DNA from: Microbacterium flavum
Lineage (GTDB): Bacteria; Actinomycetota; Actinomycetes; Actinomycetales; Microbacteriaceae
Direction of reading: 5' to 3'
Length of the DNA: 64,000 nucleotides
Assembly (NCBI RefSeq): GCF_018717645.1
Contig: NZ_JAFLHG010000009.1
Coordinates: 1 to 64,000 of the forward strand
A program made the position numbers and the translations under genes. The notes under the pieces are model-generated. The model worked only from the letters and a program-made list of their open reading frames with translations, was not told the DNA's origin and searched no databases. Position 1 is the stretch's first letter; the number at the start of each line of letters is the position of its first letter. Shown here piece after piece: positions 63,408 to 64,000 of this stretch.

Positions 63408-64000
63408 GTGACTCATACCGCCCCGCTCCAGATCATCGCACCCCTCGCCGCACCCGGTCGCGATGCCGCCCTCCCGCGCACGATCGCCCGCACCCGCACC
63501 GCGGGGATCGCGATGGCCGTCACGTCGGCGCTCGCGTTCTCGTCGAGCGGCCCGCTCGTCAAGCCGCTGCTCGAGGCGGGATGGTCGCTCTCGAGCGCGC
63601 TCGTGCTCCGGATGACCATCGCGGGACTCGTGCTCTCGCCCGCCCTCATCGCCGCCCTACGGCGTGAGCGCGGTTTCCTGCGCCGCCACGGGTGGTCGCT
63701 GCTCCTGTTCGGCCTCGTGCCCGTCGCGGGCTGCCAGCTCCTGTTCTTCTCCGCGATGCAGCGGATGCCGGTGGCCGTCGCCCTCCTCATCCAATACCTC
63801 GCCCCGGTCCTCCTGGTCGGCTTCGTCTGGCTGCGCACCCGTCGCGCCCCCTCCCGCCTGGTCGTCGTGGGCTCCGTGGTGGCGATCGTCGGGCTCGTGC
63901 TCGTGGTGGACGTCTCCGGTGCGCGCTTCGACCTGATCGGGACGCTCCTCGCCCTCGGAGCCGCGGTGACGGTGTGCGCGTACTTCGTGATGAGCGAGCG
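63408..64000 (+). CDS. EamA family (DMT superfamily) transporter, C-terminal part cut by the window edge
   Basis: Membrane exporter of the drug/metabolite transporter group; about 198 residues are visible. Helix pairs include A-G-I-A-M-A-V-T-S-A-L-A-F-S-S-S, L-L-L-F-G-L-V-P-V-A-G-C-Q-L-L-F and P-V-A-V-A-L-L-I-Q-Y-L-A-P-V-L-L, the last being the EamA signature near the end of the first repeat. The GTG start at 63408 follows GAAGGG. The second EamA repeat lies beyond the window. The substrate is unknown; regulation by the divergent CGNR protein is inferred. Confidence 0.85.
   Translation, partial: MTHTAPLQIIAPLAAPGRDAALPRTIARTRTAGIAMAVTSALAFSSSGPLVKPLLEAGWSLSSALVLRMTIAGLVLSPALIAALRRERGFLRRHGWSLLLFGLVPVAGCQLLFFSAMQRMPVAVALLIQYLAPVLLVGFVWLRTRRAPSRLVVVGSVVAIVGLVLVVDVSGARFDLIGTLLALGAAVTVCAYFVMSE

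Overview
The window is GC-rich chromosomal DNA from an actinobacterium, most likely a Microbacteriaceae of the Microbacterium type. Pointers are the very high G+C at third codon positions, -10 boxes of the TAGGCT/TAGACT kind, many ATGA/GTGA stop-start overlaps, actinobacterial neighbour sets (folC-DUF4233-ndk, rplU-rpmA-obgE-proB-proA, nadD-rsfS, comEA-comEC-holA, sufB-sufD-Rieske-sufC-sufT) and a translational-type T-box in front of ileS. It looks like core genome: no insertion sequence, phage, integrase or CRISPR array was seen. Both edges cut a gene (M3 peptidase on the left, EamA transporter on the right).

Layout. 0-7 kb: M3 peptidase and a divergent ArsR-like regulator sharing a three-half-site operator, then valS (the archaeal-like form), a GNAT acetyltransferase and a pentapeptide-repeat protein. 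7.1-12.9 kb: T-box, ileS (mupirocin-insensitive type), folC, DUF4233, ndk. 13-16.4 kb: VKOR-family membrane protein, a long leader and RNase E/G. 16.7-23.6 kb: rplU, rpmA, obgE, proB, proA, a small membrane protein, nadD, an acidic membrane-anchored protein, rsfS. 23.6-25.9 kb: tRNA-Ala(GGC) with terminator, then a one-piece PTS N-acetylglucosamine/glucose transporter. 25.9-28.4 kb: SRAP DNA-protein crosslink protein, App1-type phosphatase, DedA. 28.4-36.6 kb: pabB, leuS, comEA, comEC, holA. 36.7-38.3 kb: small membrane protein and heme A synthase (ctaA). 38.6-50.1 kb: an iron-sulfur and iron block, made of the Suf assembly operon, a MalY-like C-S lyase, an MFS transporter and, behind a clear DtxR/IdeR box, a five-gene siderophore utilisation/uptake operon. 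50.2-55 kb: bioY, an ABC-F ATPase, a 24-bp tandem repeat, SURF1 with two small companions, a DUF4190 protein. 55-64 kb: fabG-like reductase, hydrolase, serB, divergent glgC/glgA, ABC ATPase, rpmE2 (L31 type B), DEDD exonuclease, hydrolase, CGNR regulator and divergent EamA transporter.

How it works together. Most genes serve translation (three class Ia aminoacyl-tRNA synthetases, three ribosomal proteins, RsfS, Obg, ABC-F, RNase E/G), precursor supply (proline, folate/PABA, NAD, serine, glycogen/maltose-1-phosphate) and iron economy. Cytochrome oxidase assembly is represented twice (ctaA, SURF1).

No new multi-gene defence or mobile system was found. The least ordinary things are at the DNA level. 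(1) At least 18 genes start exactly 6-7 bases after a TANNNT -10 box, predicting leaderless mRNAs; in three cases the upstream gene's TAG stop codon is the first half of the -10 box. (2) A 22-bp dispersed repeat sits three times in ileS, always in the same orientation and reading phase, and twice more at gene ends. (3) A 40-nt near-perfect inverted repeat lies between ctaA and sufB. (4) A 24-bp tandem array repeats a gene's last codons together with its stop codon.
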